64,000 nt of DNA from Symbiodinium natans (GCA_905221605.1 CAJNDS010000002.1:172501-236500); one strand, 5' to 3'. Positions 41,612 to 52,653 are shown, numbered from the stretch's first letter. Numbers and translations: made by a program. Notes: generated by a model not told the origin, from the sequence alone.

Positions 41612-41769
41612 TTTAGGGGTTACTAAGTAGACTTACAAAGTCAAAAGAGCTCCTAAGTAGGGGTCCTTTGGGTGATTTGTACTGGGTTCGTTTAGGGGTT
41701 ACTAAGTAGACTTACAAAGTCAAAAGAGCTTCTAAGTAGGGGTCCTTTGGGTGATTTGTACTGGGTTCT
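41612..41769 (+). repeat. tandem duplication of 79 bp
   Basis: Units 41612-41690 and 41691-41769 are nearly identical (TTTAGGGGTTACTAAGTAGA start, GATTTGTACTGGGTTC end). The unit contains GACTTACAAAGTCAAAAGAG, similar to the TTTTGACTTAGTAAGTCTAC segment near 58498. Confidence 0.93.
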
Positions 41770-42369
41770 TGACAGGGAACTGAGGGTAACTAAGCGTAGG
41801 TTCCTTAGAACGACCCCAGTATAGGGCCGCTGGTGGCTTTTGGGGTTGGGGGTGTATAAGGCTTATGCGGCTTGTATAGGGCTTGTTTACGGCTTATAGC
41901 GCCGTTCTTGCGAAATCAACTTTTCATTAGGGGAACCCTCAAACCCTCAACTCAAAAAGGGTTTCTGGTTTAGGGTTTAGGGCTTAGGGCCACCCCCACG
42001 AAAAAATTGAAACGGGGGCAAGGGGGGGGGGGTGCGCAACATGTGCCGGGGGAATGACTTGTGCTTGGTGCTGAATGTAAGCGCGGGGGTATGTGCGGGG
42101 AGCTTGGGGGAGGGGTGTACAGAAACATGTGGTCTGATTTCTGTGTTGAGCGAAATGTGGTGGAATGATGTCTTCGTGGTGCCGAGTGTCATGGGGGCTC
42201 GGGGAGGGGTGCGCAAAGAAACGCGCAGGGAAGCGAGCCTGAATGCTGTACAGTGGTAGGACCATGCTAAGCTGCTATCCCACATTTCCCGATCATCTCC
42301 CTAGCATGGTACTTTAGTCTTCGTTCCTTACGACAAGAACCCAGAACACAGCAACCGCCCCCCCATGTC

Positions 42370-42414
42370 CTCCATGATCTTGTCTTGGAGATCAGGCTTC
42401 AAGTTTCTCAGCGC
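42370..42414 (-). CDS. domain copy 1, exon b
   Basis: Fifteen codons, ALRNLKPDLQDKIME, after TTCCCCTGCAG. The donor is GAG|GACATG (GA type). Phase 0 on both sides. Confidence 0.75.
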
Positions 42415-43017
42415 CTGCAGGGGAAGGGGGGGCGATGGTGTGTTAAGTCTGAATGCTCAGTTTGGTGTTGAGGCATACGGAAGTCGGTGTATCAAATCAA
42501 AATGCTCAGTTTGGTGTTGAGACATCGGGAATTCGGATTTAGGGTCCTTATTTCCAACTCAACCACCCCTTTAAAGCATGATTTATTGGGCACAGAATTC
42601 TCGAATTCCCGCGTTTCCTGCGAAGAGGCACGAAGTAAGTTCACGGTATATAGGGTTCAGGGTTTAGGGTTTAGGGTTTAGTGTGAACCTTTGAGAAACT
42701 CCTTCTATCCACAAAAACTCGATAAGCCGCAAACCTTGGGCTTTCGGGCAATTCAGGGCTTAAAATTTAGGGGTTGGGTTGGAATTCTAACTAGAACAAC
42801 AAAGTATAGCGCCCCCTATGGTAATTAGCTACATGTGGGGTAGGTATAAACCATAAAACCCTACTTGTAACTACCTCAGGGACCAAATGAATCCTGAAAG
42901 CGTTTCTGGTTCATGTACCGAAATTGGAATTACAGCGGTATAAGGGAAATGACCCTCAATCTTCGGTCCCCAAAAGGTACCCATGGACCTTCAAGGAAGC
43001 CCTATGCTCTCGCCCGA

Positions 43018-43090
43018 AACCCTAAACCCTAAACCCTAAACCCTAAACCCTAAACCCTAAACCCTAAACCCTAAACCCTAAACCCTAAAC
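43018..43090 (-). repeat. (CCCTAAA)n array
   Basis: Ten perfect heptamers, followed by GGTACCACTGAGCCACC, a family F-like end (43104-43122), suggesting the array lies inside a family F relative. Confidence 0.92.
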
Positions 43091-43630
43091 AAGGCACAAA
43101 GGGTACCACTGAGCCACCAAGGGCGACTCAACCTCGACTCTCAAGCACTCGCGGGTGCTTCAAAGCTTTAGCGTTTAGGAACTCAGAGACCCAACCCCTC
43201 CCCCCACCCCTCCGAAACTAGGGTTTAGGGTTTAGGGTTTAGGGCTTAGGGTTTAGGGTTTAGGGTTTAGGGTTCAGGGTTTAGGGTTAAGGGTTTAGGG
43301 TTCAACCCTGAACCCAAAACCCCAACACTGGAGCCCTCAGGCCTGAAACGCTCCATAAGCCCTTAAGCCCTCTTCCTTCATGCCCTGAAATCCCTTAAAG
43401 CCCTTAAAGCCCTCAAGCTCTTAAAGCCCTCAAAAAGCCCTCAAAAAGCCCAAAAAGCCCTCAAAAAGCCCTGAAAGCCCTGAAAGCCCTAAACCCTAAA
43501 CCCCAAACCCCAAACCCTAAACCCTAAACCCTAAACCCTAAACCCTAAACCCCTGACGCCCTTGAAAGCCCTTAGCAGCCCTTAACACCGGCGGCCTCCA
43601 TGGCCTGTGGAATCCTGGCGGCTAAGGTTC

Positions 43631-43833
43631 ACTTGGAGGTTCAGGGTACTTACAAACCCCAGGATGAGGGGGTTTAGGGTTTAGGGTTTGGGGTTTAGGG
43701 TTTAGGGTTCAGGGTTTGGGGTTTCGGGGTTTCGGGTTTGGGGTTTAGGGTAACTGTACTTATAACCCAATTATATCCACTCAAGGTTGTAAGTACAGTG
43801 AGATTTGGATTAGTCAGGACCCAGAACCTCCAA
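43631..43833. mobile_element. family B element, copy 4, with TTTAGGG inside
   Basis: ACTTGGAGGTTCAGGGTACTT start and GGACCCAGAACCTCCAA end. A 75-bp (TTTAGGG/TTTGGGG) block (43670-43750) is placed inside, between the left arm and the AACTGTACTTATAA interior. Confidence 0.75.
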
Positions 43834-44284
43834 CCAGTGACCCGGAACAAGGTTTCGGTTTTGGGATTGAGGGTGGGGTTTAGGCTTTGGGGTTGAGGGT
43901 TTAGGGTCTAGGGTTTAGGGTCCTTTGATGGGTTTAGCAGGTTAGGGTTGCTCCAGTGCGTCGGGTTTAGGGTTTACTGTAGGCTTCTTTGACTTGTGGG
44001 TGGGCGTGCGTTTGTGCGTGCGTGGTGGGTGGTGTGGGGGCAGGGGGGAGGGTTGGGGCTCAGTCGCACATGGGATTAGTGCTTGGGGTGCGAAAGTGGA
44101 GTGATGTTTCCGTGGCTATCTGCGCTGATCCGAACGAGGGACCTCTCGTCTCGATGGGTAGAAAACGTCTCAGAGTTTAAGGTGTGTTAGAGCTCTTAGG
44201 GCTTTTGTCTAAACCCTAACCCTAAACCCTCAACCCTAAACCCCAAACCCTAAACCCTTTGGAAGGTGTGTTGCTTGAGACAAC

Positions 44285-44364
44285 CAGGCTGCCGCCCAGT
44301 GGCAGATGGCTCTCTTTGGCAAATCGCTGAAGGCGCTCCTCGCGATCGTCGCCTCCGGGGCGAG
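44285..44364 (-). CDS. domain copy 1, exon a
   Basis: Reads RPGGDDREERLQRFAKESHL and PLGGSL after AAACCCTCAG; donor CTG|GTTGTC. Exit phase 0 joins exon b so that Leu-Arg again falls 14 residues after the Phe. The intron position is the same as the first intron of copy 3. Confidence 0.72.
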
Positions 44365-44368
44365 CTGA

Positions 44369-44462
44369 GGGTTTAGGGTTTAGGGTTTAGGGTTTAGGGT
44401 TTAGGGTTTAGGGTTTAGGGTTTAGGGTTTAGGGTTTAGGGTTTAGGGTTTAGGGTTTAGGG
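44369..44462 (+). repeat. (TTTAGGG)n array
   Basis: Thirteen perfect heptamers starting four bases beyond the acceptor of the exon 44285-44364. Confidence 0.95.
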
Positions 44463-44479
44463 TGTAGTTCCCATTAACA

Positions 44480-45740
44480 TACGTAGATAAGGTACCCGAA
44501 AAAAAAGACCATGCTTTCGAGCGCCAAAGCCCTAGATCTTAAAACCGTCACCCTAAGCCCCAAGCACAAAACCCAAAACCCCAAACCCTTAACCCAAAAC
44601 CCAAACCCTAAACCCTAAACCCTAAACCCTAAACCCTAAACCCTAAACCCTCCACCCACCCACCCGCCAACCCAAGAGTTGAAGCTACAGTTTGTGAGTT
44701 GAAGAGGGCTGGGGGTGGATGGAACAGGTTTGGGCTTATAGGGTGTAAGGGTTTAGGGTTTAGGGTTTAGGGTTTAGGGTTAGCCCCACATCCTAAAGCC
44801 TCTGAGTCTTGAACCCTCAGAACCCTAAACCCTAAACCCTGAACCGTAAGCCCTAAACCCCAAACCATAAGCCCTACCTCTGTAAGCCACGAATAACCAG
44901 GGAGTCTTTTCTTGCGATGTCCGGAACCTGACTCCACAAAGAAATCAGGGGGACTATTCACGGGTTCCCCCCTTAAATAACCTGAATTAGGCTTAATTAT
45001 CCCTAATGGCCTTAATTATGGAGGGAACCTAGGGGGGGCTAGTGTAGAGTGGGGGAGTAGGGCAACCCAGCCACCATTGCGGCACCGGACAAACAGTTTC
45101 GAGAAGCCAAAGCCTAAATCCTATAGCTCGAAAACGGGAATTTAGGGTTAGGGCTTAGGGTTTTAGGGTTTAGGATTAGGGAAGTCACTGCCGCAAAAGA
45201 CCCTTACCAGGGTTCTTTGGGGGGGCGGGGGTTTATAAGGCACACCATCTTATTGCCTCTCCCCTGTACAGAACTAGTACGTAGATCCTAAGCCGTAAGC
45301 CCTACACCCACGTGGTGGAAGGCTCTTGTGTCTTTCCTAAGGGAATTGGGGGCGGAGAGAGGACGGCCTAGCAGGTTTTTTAGCATAGGATTTAGGGTTC
45401 AGGGTTTAGGGCAAGAACACATTGAAGTCATAAGCGTTGCACTCCTTCCAATTCCTCTTAAGCACCGGAAAGCGTTTGGTTGAAAACCCTGAGCCCTCTT
45501 GGAAAACCCTGAGCCCTCTTGGTATCCCCCCCATGTGATAGTGCGGGTACCCTATTGTGGCTTGATGTATGCTGTAAGGGGCCCCAAAAGACAAAACACG
45601 AGACCCTAAGCCCCGGTACTTCTGGAGTACCAAGCCCTAAAACCCTAAACGCCGGTGCCGTACCAAACCCCAAGCCCTAAACCCTCAACCCTAAACCCTA
45701 AACCCTAAATACTAAACCCTAAACCCTAAACCCTAAACCC
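44480..45740. other. stretch without a supported exon
   Basis: Arrays (44605-44650, 44750-44780, 45685-45750), an AATTAGGCTTAATTA palindromic bit near 44990, and a 21-bp direct repeat AAAACCCTGAGCCCTCTTGG at 45483-45523. Open frames on the minus strand at 45406-45673 are not convincing. Confidence 0.5.
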
Positions 45741-45751
45741 TAAACCTAAAC

Positions 45752-45778
45752 CCTGCCTGCAGGAGCTGCCTTAGCTGC
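45752..45778 (-). CDS. short Ala-rich exon
   Basis: Nine codons, AAKAAPAGR, after ATCACGGCTGCAG. The donor GTTTAG starts the intron array. A second frame is open if the incoming phase is 2. Confidence 0.5.
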
Positions 45779-46459
45779 CTGCAGCCGTGATGGGGCCCGG
45801 CATCTATCAAAAGGATCCCTGTACCCCGGGTGTAGGGGTTAGGGTTTAGGGTTTGGGGTTTACGGTTGGGGGTTTAAGGTTCAAGGTTTACGGGTTTGGG
45901 GTTTAGGGCTTGGGGTTTAGAGCTTAGGGTTTGGACATTGGGGATGAGAGATTTACTTGGACCCAACCTTCTGGTTTCTTTAAGGCTGCAGTGGTAGGGT
46001 TTAGGGTTTCGGGTTTAGGGTTTAGGGTTTAGGGTTCAGGATTTAGGGTTTAGGGGTTGGGGTTTAGGTGTTTAGGGTTTGGGGTTTAGGGGTTCACGGC
46101 TTAGGATCAAGAAAAAGGTACTTGGCTCCCCAGTTGCAAGGACAGCTGCTTTAGACGGCCACTGTAGGGGCTGGTGATTTCGGGCATAGCGTTTCAATGT
46201 TGTGCGGCTTTATGCTTTAGGAATTTAAGGTTTCTGGGGTGAGATAGCGCGCGCAATGCGAACCTAGCATCGTTCTGTGATACTCAGCATGCTAGATCCT
46301 GAACCCTAGATGGGGAAATACCCTGACCCCCGAATATCCTGAAGCCCTGAGGCATGGCTTTCCCCACTGCTTCGGCACGGGATACCCTAAACCCTAAACC
46401 CTAAACCCTAAACCCTAAACCCTAAACCCTAAACCCTAAACCCTAAACCCTAAAGGCAC

Positions 46460-46497
46460 CTGACTCCTGTGACCTCCACGGCCTCCACAACCGCAAC
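46460..46497 (-). CDS. short Val/Glu exon
   Basis: Reads VAVVEAVEVTGV after GTTGCTTCGAG, donor CAG|GTGCC. Confidence 0.58.
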
Positions 46498-46652
46498 CTC
46501 GAAGCAACTCCAGGGAAGACGGGTATCCAGGTTGCAGGGTTTAGGGCCCTAAACCCTAAACAGTAAACCCTAAACCCTAAACCCTAAACCCTAAGCCCCA
46601 AACCGTAAACCCTAAACCCCAAACCCCAAACCCTAAACCCTAAACCCTATAC

Positions 46653-46685
46653 CCTCCTCCGCAGACTTGGTCTCGGCTTTGTCTT
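46653..46685 (-). CDS. short Lys/Glu exon
   Basis: Reads DKAETKSAEE after ATGGTGCAAG, donor AGG|GTATAG. Another frame is also open; the acidic/basic composition fits neighbours. Confidence 0.5.
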
Positions 46686-46746
46686 CTTGCACCATGCCTC
46701 TTTCAGGCGCCAAGCCAAAACCCTAAGTCCCAAACAAAGCTTAGGG

Positions 46747-46823
46747 TTCAGGGTTCAGGGTTCAGGGTTCAGGGTTCAGGGTTCAGGGTTCAGGGTTCAG
46801 GGTTCAGGGTTCAGGGTTCAGGG
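46747..46823 (+). repeat. (TTCAGGG)n variant array
   Basis: Eleven perfect TTCAGGG units, then a switch to TTTAGGG. TTCAGGG is a known alternative telomere unit in some alveolates (Plasmodium), but here it is local. Confidence 0.95.
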
Positions 46824-47100
46824 TTTAGGGTTTAGGGTTTAGGGTTTAGGGCTTAAATTGGGCTATTTCCCAAAATGGGGGCACCCTTGTTTTCCCTAAA
46901 TAAAATAGGATCCCCGTAAGGTCACCCCCAAAAAAGGTACCTCCCATTTTCGGAACCCCCCAAATCCTGAACCCTAAACCTAGGGTTTCGGGACTAACCC
47001 TGAACCCTAAACCCTAAACCCTAAACCCTACACCCTAAACCCTAAACCCTAAACCCTAACCCTGCAACTTACAAACCCACACCCCGTTGGCACTTGTCAT

Positions 47101-47234
47101 GGGTCTTTCTTCTTGTTTGGGGTGTAATCGGAATTCGGGCTTAGGGTTTAGGGTTTAGGGTACACCCCGGTTTTAGGGTTTAGGGTTTAGGGTCTTTCTT
47201 CTTGTTTGGGGTGTAATCGGAATTCGGGCTTAGG
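47101..47234 (+). repeat. direct repeat of about 45 bp
   Basis: GGTCTTTCTTCTTGTTTGGG..GTAATCGGAATTCGGGCTTAGG occurs at 47101-47145 and again at 47190-47234, separated by TTTAGGG units and TACACCCCGG. Confidence 0.92.
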
Positions 47235-47667
47235 GGTTTGTGTTGAGTTTTCTTCGACGGGAAGTAGGACTGGCGTGCCACTGGAGAACCCAAAAGCCAA
47301 AAGACTTGAAACTCTGCACTCCCTCACTTTCTAGGGCCTTGGGATGAGTTTGTGGCTTGGCGGTTAGGGTGCGACAGGCCCCAGCCCTGAACCCCGACAC
47401 CCCGACAAAGGCTCAAGGCTACTCAGCGCCGATTCTTTCGAAAGAAAGCAACTTAACCCTAAACCCTGAAACCCTAAACTCTAGACTCTAAGACTCTAAG
47501 AGCCTAAAACGCTAGCACTCTAAGACTCCAAGACTCTGAGACTCTCAAACTCTAAGACTCGAAGACTCTGAGACTCTAAGACTTAAGACCCCTAAACCCT
47601 AAACCCTAAACCCTAAACCCTAAGACTCTAAACCCCATCAGCTCCCGAAAGCTGGAGCCCGGCCTAC

Positions 47668-47709
47668 ATCCTCCTCTTTTGACTCCTTCTTGGGAGACTC
47701 CTCAATCTC
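47668..47709 (-). CDS. acidic Lys/Glu/Ser exon
   Basis: Fourteen codons, EIEESPKKESKEED, after GACACGGGCAG, donor GAT|GTAGGC. Phase 0 on both sides. Confidence 0.68.
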
Positions 47710-48085
47710 CTGCCCGTGTCAACTGGTTCATGGTTGGGATAGTATTAAAAATCTAAATGTACATTCCTTATTGGGTTTTAAGTACCCTTAAAAATGTAAA
47801 ATGTTACCCAACTATGACAAAGTCAATGGGTCTTTTGGTTGGCTTAGGGTTCGAAGTTTGCGGCTTGGGGCTTCGGGCTTCCGATTTTGGAAGAAGGGCT
47901 TCCCCTCCCCCCCCCTTCCTCCCCGCGCTTTCCAGCCACGAAGTAACGTAAGTTTTGTCGCCGGCACCGCCAAGTACCCTCCCGAGCCCCGAAAACAAGA
48001 AGCCAAGATGACCTTGACCCAACCCCCCCCCCCCCCCAACTCTCACCTGCAGCTGTTGAAAGTTTAGGGCTTGGGGATTATCTGC

Positions 48086-48115
48086 AGTCTTCTGGCCCGT
48101 CGTGGATTTTGCGTG
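48086..48115 (-). CDS. possible short Lys/Thr exon
   Basis: Reads HAKSTTGQKT after GGGCTTGGAAG, with a GC donor (GCAGAT). Confidence 0.42.
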
Positions 48116-48267
48116 CTTCCAAGCCCAGGCCTTTCTTCACATTTAGGGTTTAGGGTTTAGGGTTTAGGGTTTAGGGTACACGCCTGGGACTTCCGGCCGA
48201 GCCAGGGGGCCTAGGGAGGTTGATTGTGCTCCTAGCCTCCCCTTGACCCCCTGGTTCTTTTGAAGGT

Positions 48268-48394
48268 AGGGAATGAGGGATATTAGGGCCCTACATATAC
48301 CCTTTAAAGGACTATGTCGGGTACCTCATTCCCTCATTCCCTACTAAGAACCCCTATATATACCCTTTAAAGGATTATGTCGGGCACCTCATTC
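48268..48394. mobile_element. family J element with tandem right half
   Basis: GGGAATGAGGGATATTAGGG start. The block ATATACCCTTTAAAGGA..TATGTCGGG..ACCTCATTC occurs twice (about 48296-48334 and 48357-48394). The CCTCATTCCC end is the complement of the start. Confidence 0.72.
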
Positions 48395-48728
48395 AAGAAC
48401 CAGCCAGTCGAAGGCACTTAGGGTAGGGCATAGTAAGTACCGCGAAGGAAGTCGCAGCCTATCCAAACCCTAAACCCTAAACCCTAAACCCAAGGTTTAG
48501 AGGGGAACCTTGAACCAAAAGAAGGCAAAAGGGTACCAGCGGGCTACCAAGCCATTGAACTGCCTAGCGCAAGTAGAGAGCCCGATTTTTTATGGACCGA
48601 CTCCCAATTTCCGAAAACTATAAGTTTAGCTGTTTCTTTGTTTTTGTTGTTTAGCTGTCTCTTGGGAATTACAGTACCCAACAACTGAAGGAAAAACACA
48701 AAAAAACCCAAGTATCTCTAGGAAAAGC

Positions 48729-48808
48729 CGCGAGAGGCCGTCCTTCACTGGCTCTTTTATGGCCTCCTCCTTCTGGGCCAGAGGGCTCTTCTGTCGCCTT
48801 CGTCCATG
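48729..48808 (-). CDS. Lys/Glu/Arg-rich exon
   Basis: Reads HGRRRQKSPLAQKEEAIK and EPVKDGLSR after TTTCTTTGAAG, with a GC donor (GCTTTT). This frame has the best third positions, though the phase from 49582-49636 would favour another open frame. Confidence 0.58.
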
Positions 48809-49462
48809 CTTCAAAGAAATGGCCTTCCTAAGCCCAGGGTTTAGGGTTTAGGGTTTAGGGTTTAGGGTTTAGGGTTTAGGGTTTAGGGTTTAGGCCTAAC
48901 TAAGCATTCATTGGAAGGGAATGTGGGTATTTCCCCCAATAAGGTTACCCGGAAGATGCCCCAAAATAGTATAATCCTTCTGATAGGAACCCCCCTAAAG
49001 GGCACCCCTATTCCGGAAACCGCCCATGTGGGCCGCACTGACTTGTTTGTGAGGACACTGGCGGGTACGTCAATCCTGGCTTTCTCGCCGGCCATCCAGT
49101 TCCCCAACGCCCTGAGATCTATGTTCGAAACGTTAACATGTCTGCCCTAAACCCTAAACCCTTAACACTAAACACGTACGAAGCCCAATTTTTAGAGCAT
49201 ATCTACAAGCATGCGCATCCATTCCCGTAAACCGAGTCTGGTCACAATATAGCTTTGGGGCTTAGAGCTTGGAATCCCAAACCCTAAAACCCCTAAACCC
49301 TTCATAAGCCCTAAGCCGCTGAACCCAAAGCCCCTTAACCCTGAGCCCCTAAACCCTAAGCCCCTGACCCTAAACCCGAAACCCTAAACCCCTAACCCCT
49401 AAACCCCTAACCCCTATGCCATAAACCCCAAAGCCCTAAACCCAAAACCCTAAACCCCTAAG

Positions 49463-49576
49463 CCAGGCTGCCCAGGAACCTAGGCTTAAAAAGGGTGCCC
49501 TTTTTTGCTTTAAGGGGTTTATAAGGGAACCAAAACCCCCCAAAAAGGGAATAAGGGTACTACTGGGCATCCTAGT
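49463..49576. mobile_element. family A element, copy 5, five bases inside an intron
   Basis: Family A with a slightly worn left end. On the sense strand it begins five bases after the donor of the exon 49582-49636 (CTG|GCATG then ACTAGGATGCC). Confidence 0.88.
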
Positions 49577-49581
49577 CATGC

Positions 49582-49636
49582 CAGCCCATCGCTTCCACTC
49601 AGTCTCGAACGGCGGACTCGGCGCAGCCGTGACTTC
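49582..49636 (-). CDS. exon, unassigned
   Basis: Eighteen codons, EVTAAPSPPFETEWKRWA, after GAGCACTCAG, donor CTG|GCATGA (GC). Entry phase 0 fits 50770-50826. Confidence 0.68.
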
Positions 49637-50234
49637 CTGAGTGCTCGGTGGCTTCTGGGTCCCAGGGCTGCGGTTTAGGGTTTAGGGTTTAGGGTTTAAG
49701 GTTTAGGGTTTAGGGCTTAGGGTTTAGGGTTTAGGGATTAGGGTTTAGGGCTACCAATTGGGGCTGGCTAGCCTTTTGGAGGTCCCTTTAAGGGGGAGGG
49801 TTGGGGGTAGACCCCTAGACCCCAAACAGCATAGTATAGTTAAGGCAGCGTCAGTGGGAACACTGGGCTGTACGAGCGCTCGCTATACGAACCCTGACCC
49901 TAAACCCTAAATCCTAAACCCAAAACCCTAAACCCTAGTTTCGGAAACCCCCCCATGTAAAGCTGACCGTCATCCGCTAAGGGGATCCGATCTGACCCCA
50001 ATTCGCGGCTGCCAGCCCCCCCCCCCCCCCCCCGGCCTTGAACCTCAAACCCCCCAAAAAAACCCGCGGTTGAAGGGTTTAAGTTTAGGGTTTAGGGTCT
50101 AGGGATTAGGGCCCGAAAACCCTAAACCCTAAACCCTAAACCCTAAACCCTAAACTTGGACCTTTCAGACCCTAAGCGCCAACAAGTCGAAGGCATGCAG
50201 CAAATGCCGAGAAGCCCGCACTCTCGAGCCTTTA

Positions 50235-50350
50235 ACTAGGCTGCCCAGTAACCTAGGCTTAAAAAGGGTGCCCTTTTTTGCTTAAAGGGGTTTATAAGGG
50301 AACCTAAACCCCCCCAAAAAGGGAATAAGGGTACTACTGGGCATCCTAGT
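50235..50350. mobile_element. family A element, copy 6
   Basis: Perfect ends ACTAGGCTGCCCAGTA and TACTGGGCATCCTAGT, flanked by TTA on the left and TAA on the right, consistent with a TA target. Confidence 0.92.
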
Positions 50351-50769
50351 TAAGCACTCGACTTTAAAAGGCCCTTGTCGATCGAAGCAACTGAAGTGAA
50401 AGATCATGTCTAAACCAGTCTAGGAATGCCCCAAACAGCCCGAAAAGCCAACTTCACCCTAAACCCGAAGCCCATACATTGCCTAAGGCTCCTATGTACT
50501 ACCTTTAGGGTGGTCTCCCCGCCCCATAGCTAACCCAGAAAGGAACCTCAGAGCCGGTCGACGTTTTCCCGAAACCTCCCGACCAAGATGCACGATTATT
50601 CCCATGTTGGGACGTTCCCCCTTATAGTCCTTTATTAGGGATTGTCAAAAGGCGGTAGCAGAATCCCGATTAAGGAGTGTACCCCAAAAGCCCAACCCCT
50701 AAACCAACCCGAAACCCGAAACCCGAAACCCTAAACCCTAAACCCTACACCAACGCTGCTGGTATAAAC

Positions 50770-50826
50770 CGTCCAGATGGTTCGTCGGGCCTCAGCTTTC
50801 TTTACCTCTGGCTCATCCTTCTTTTC
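50770..50826 (-). CDS. Lys/Glu-rich exon
   Basis: Nineteen codons, EKKDEPEVKKAEARRTIWT, after TGTGACTGCAG, donor ACG|GTTTAT. Phase 0 on both sides. Confidence 0.72.
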
Positions 50827-50962
50827 CTGCAGTCACAGGTTTAGGGTTTAGGGTTTAGGGTTTAGGGCATTAGGGTTTAGGGTTTAGGGCAAATTCCAAA
50901 AAACTGAACATCCTTAGGGTATTAGGGTGTTTAGGGGCTTTTAGGGTTTTAAGGGATTTAGG

Positions 50963-51063
50963 TTGAGATGCTCCCCGGTATACTAACAGTCCTGACTAGG
51001 GATTATAATTGCGGGTACTTTAATGCCTATGAAGGAATGTTAGTATAAGGGGGAACATCCCAA
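50963..51063. mobile_element. family D inverted-repeat element, copy 1
   Basis: GAGATGCTCCCCGGTATACTA start and TATAAGGGGGAACATCCCA end. A left half of the same family is at about 50606-50650. Confidence 0.78.
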
Positions 51064-51332
51064 GCTTTAGGGTTGAATGAGGGTTCTTCTAGGTTTCAGC
51101 ATTTAGGGTATGGAATGTCGGGTTAGGATTTAGGGTTTGGGACCTAAACCCTAACCCTAAACCCTAAACCCTAAAGTTTAGGCATTGGCGTTTTAAGTTG
51201 CGGCGGTATGCACAGATGCAGGGGCTCATTCGCCGGTGATCTGGGCTCACAGGCCGGTGCCGGAGTCCTCTCTTGGGGTTTAGGGTTTAGGGTTTAGGGA
51301 GGGTTTAGGGTTTAGGGCTGCAGCTTTCTCTT

Positions 51333-51434
51333 TTGGGATGTTCCCCCTTATACGAACAGTCCTTAATCGGGATTACAGTACCCCTTCTTATAATCCTTAT
51401 TAACTGTGTGTAAGGGGAAGGGGGAACATCCCAA
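51333..51434. mobile_element. family D element, copy 2
   Basis: TTGGGATGTTCCCCCTTATA start and GGGGGAACATCCCAA end, perfect over 15 bp; interior CAGTCCTTAATCGGGATTA. Confidence 0.88.
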
Positions 51435-51660
51435 GTTTCCTCTCTTGAGGGCCAAATTGCAAATGCTTTGAAAGCATGCGTTGTCGCTGCACTGCCGCTT
51501 TACGGCTCCTATAGAGATGCAGAGCCGTTACTTGACGAACAAGAGAGGTTGGGGTACCCACCCTAGACCCTAAACCCTAAACCCTAAACCCTAAACCCCC
51601 CCTTTCAGGGGAGGGGCGGGGAGTCTGACCCTCATGCCTCAACCCGAAACCCTCGCCAGC

Positions 51661-51718
51661 CTTGCTCGCCTTCACGATGACTGGGCTGCTGCTCGACTCC
51701 TTACTTTTGCTCTTCTTC
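51661..51718 (-). CDS. Lys/Ser-rich exon
   Basis: Nineteen codons, KKSKSKESSSSPVIVKASK, after CCCTCCTTCAG, donor AAG|GCTGGC (GC). Exit phase 0 fits 50770-50826. Confidence 0.7.
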
Positions 51719-51870
51719 CTGAAGGGAGGGCTTAGGATTTAGGGTTTAGGGTTTAGGGTTTAGGATTGAGGGTTGAGGGTTTAGATTAAGGAGCTCCCAG
51801 ATCGCATTCAACCTCATGTCCCTCTCACCCCAAAGGGTCCATGCAGCCATGTCGTCTACACGTGGGCCCC

Positions 51871-52044
51871 AAGGTCGCCCAGCAACCATATTGTGATAAG
51901 GTTCTTTGGGTTGGCTTTTTTATAAGGGAAACCTTAACAACAAAAAGAGGTAATATTATAAGGGCACTCTTCTTTGGGTTGGCTTTTTTATAAGGGAAAC
52001 CTTAACAACAAAAAGGGGTAAAGGGTACCATTTGGGCTACCAAG
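51871..52044. mobile_element. family F element, copy 4, with internal duplication
   Basis: AAGGTCGCCCAGCAACCATA start and TTTGGGCTACCAAGG end. The block TTCTTTGGGTTGGCTTTTTT..CCTTAACAACAAAAAG is present twice. Confidence 0.82.
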
Positions 52045-52417
52045 GCCCTAAGGCTACGAAATAGGAGAAACCATTTAAGGCCCAAGTAGAAACAATATGG
52101 GTGCATGGACCCTTAGGGTAAGGTACCCTCCATAGGCTCCCTGGGTAGGACTCAACCTTATGTTACCCCAAACCCTAAACCCTAAACCCTGAACCCTAAC
52201 CCTAAACCCCAACAAACCCTAAACCCTACACCCTAAACCCTGTAAGGTGGGTACATGGGCACTGCGCACTATCTAAGGTGAAGGTGGGAAGGGGCAGCAC
52301 CGAGCTGGACATTGGATGGTTTCAGGGGGGTTGCTTAGGTTTTGTAGGGTTTAGGGCTTAGGGTGTTTAGGGTTTAGGGCTTAAGGTGTTTCGGGCTTTA
52401 GGACTCGGACAAGTCTC

Positions 52418-52653
52418 TACTAATTGCTTAAGAACCCCGAAAAAACAAAAAAAACTCTGCCTTGTTAAGCGTCATATAGGGATTGTTATTCTTTCTTCTC
52501 ATGGGTTTTTCCAGGATGGGCTATTATACCCTGCAATCCGTTAAAAGGCCCTTAATTGGGTCCTAAACCCTAAACCCTAAACCCTAAACCCTAAACCCGA
52601 AACCCTAAGATTTTAAGGCCTCACAGCCCATCCTGGTTTTAAGCAAATAGTAG
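52418..52653. mobile_element. family G element, copy 3, with CCCTAAA inside
   Basis: CTACTAATTGCTTAAGAACC start and GGTTTTAAGCAAATAGTAGG end. The interior includes a (CCCTAAA) block at 52562-52607, making it twice as long as copies 1 and 2. Confidence 0.8.

Noticed and set aside
41977-42285. Gene on either strand at 42.0-42.3 kb
   Set aside because: Both strands are open because of a degenerate G-rich repeat (AATG..TTGTG/TCGTG..TGTTGAG units); no splice support or domain.
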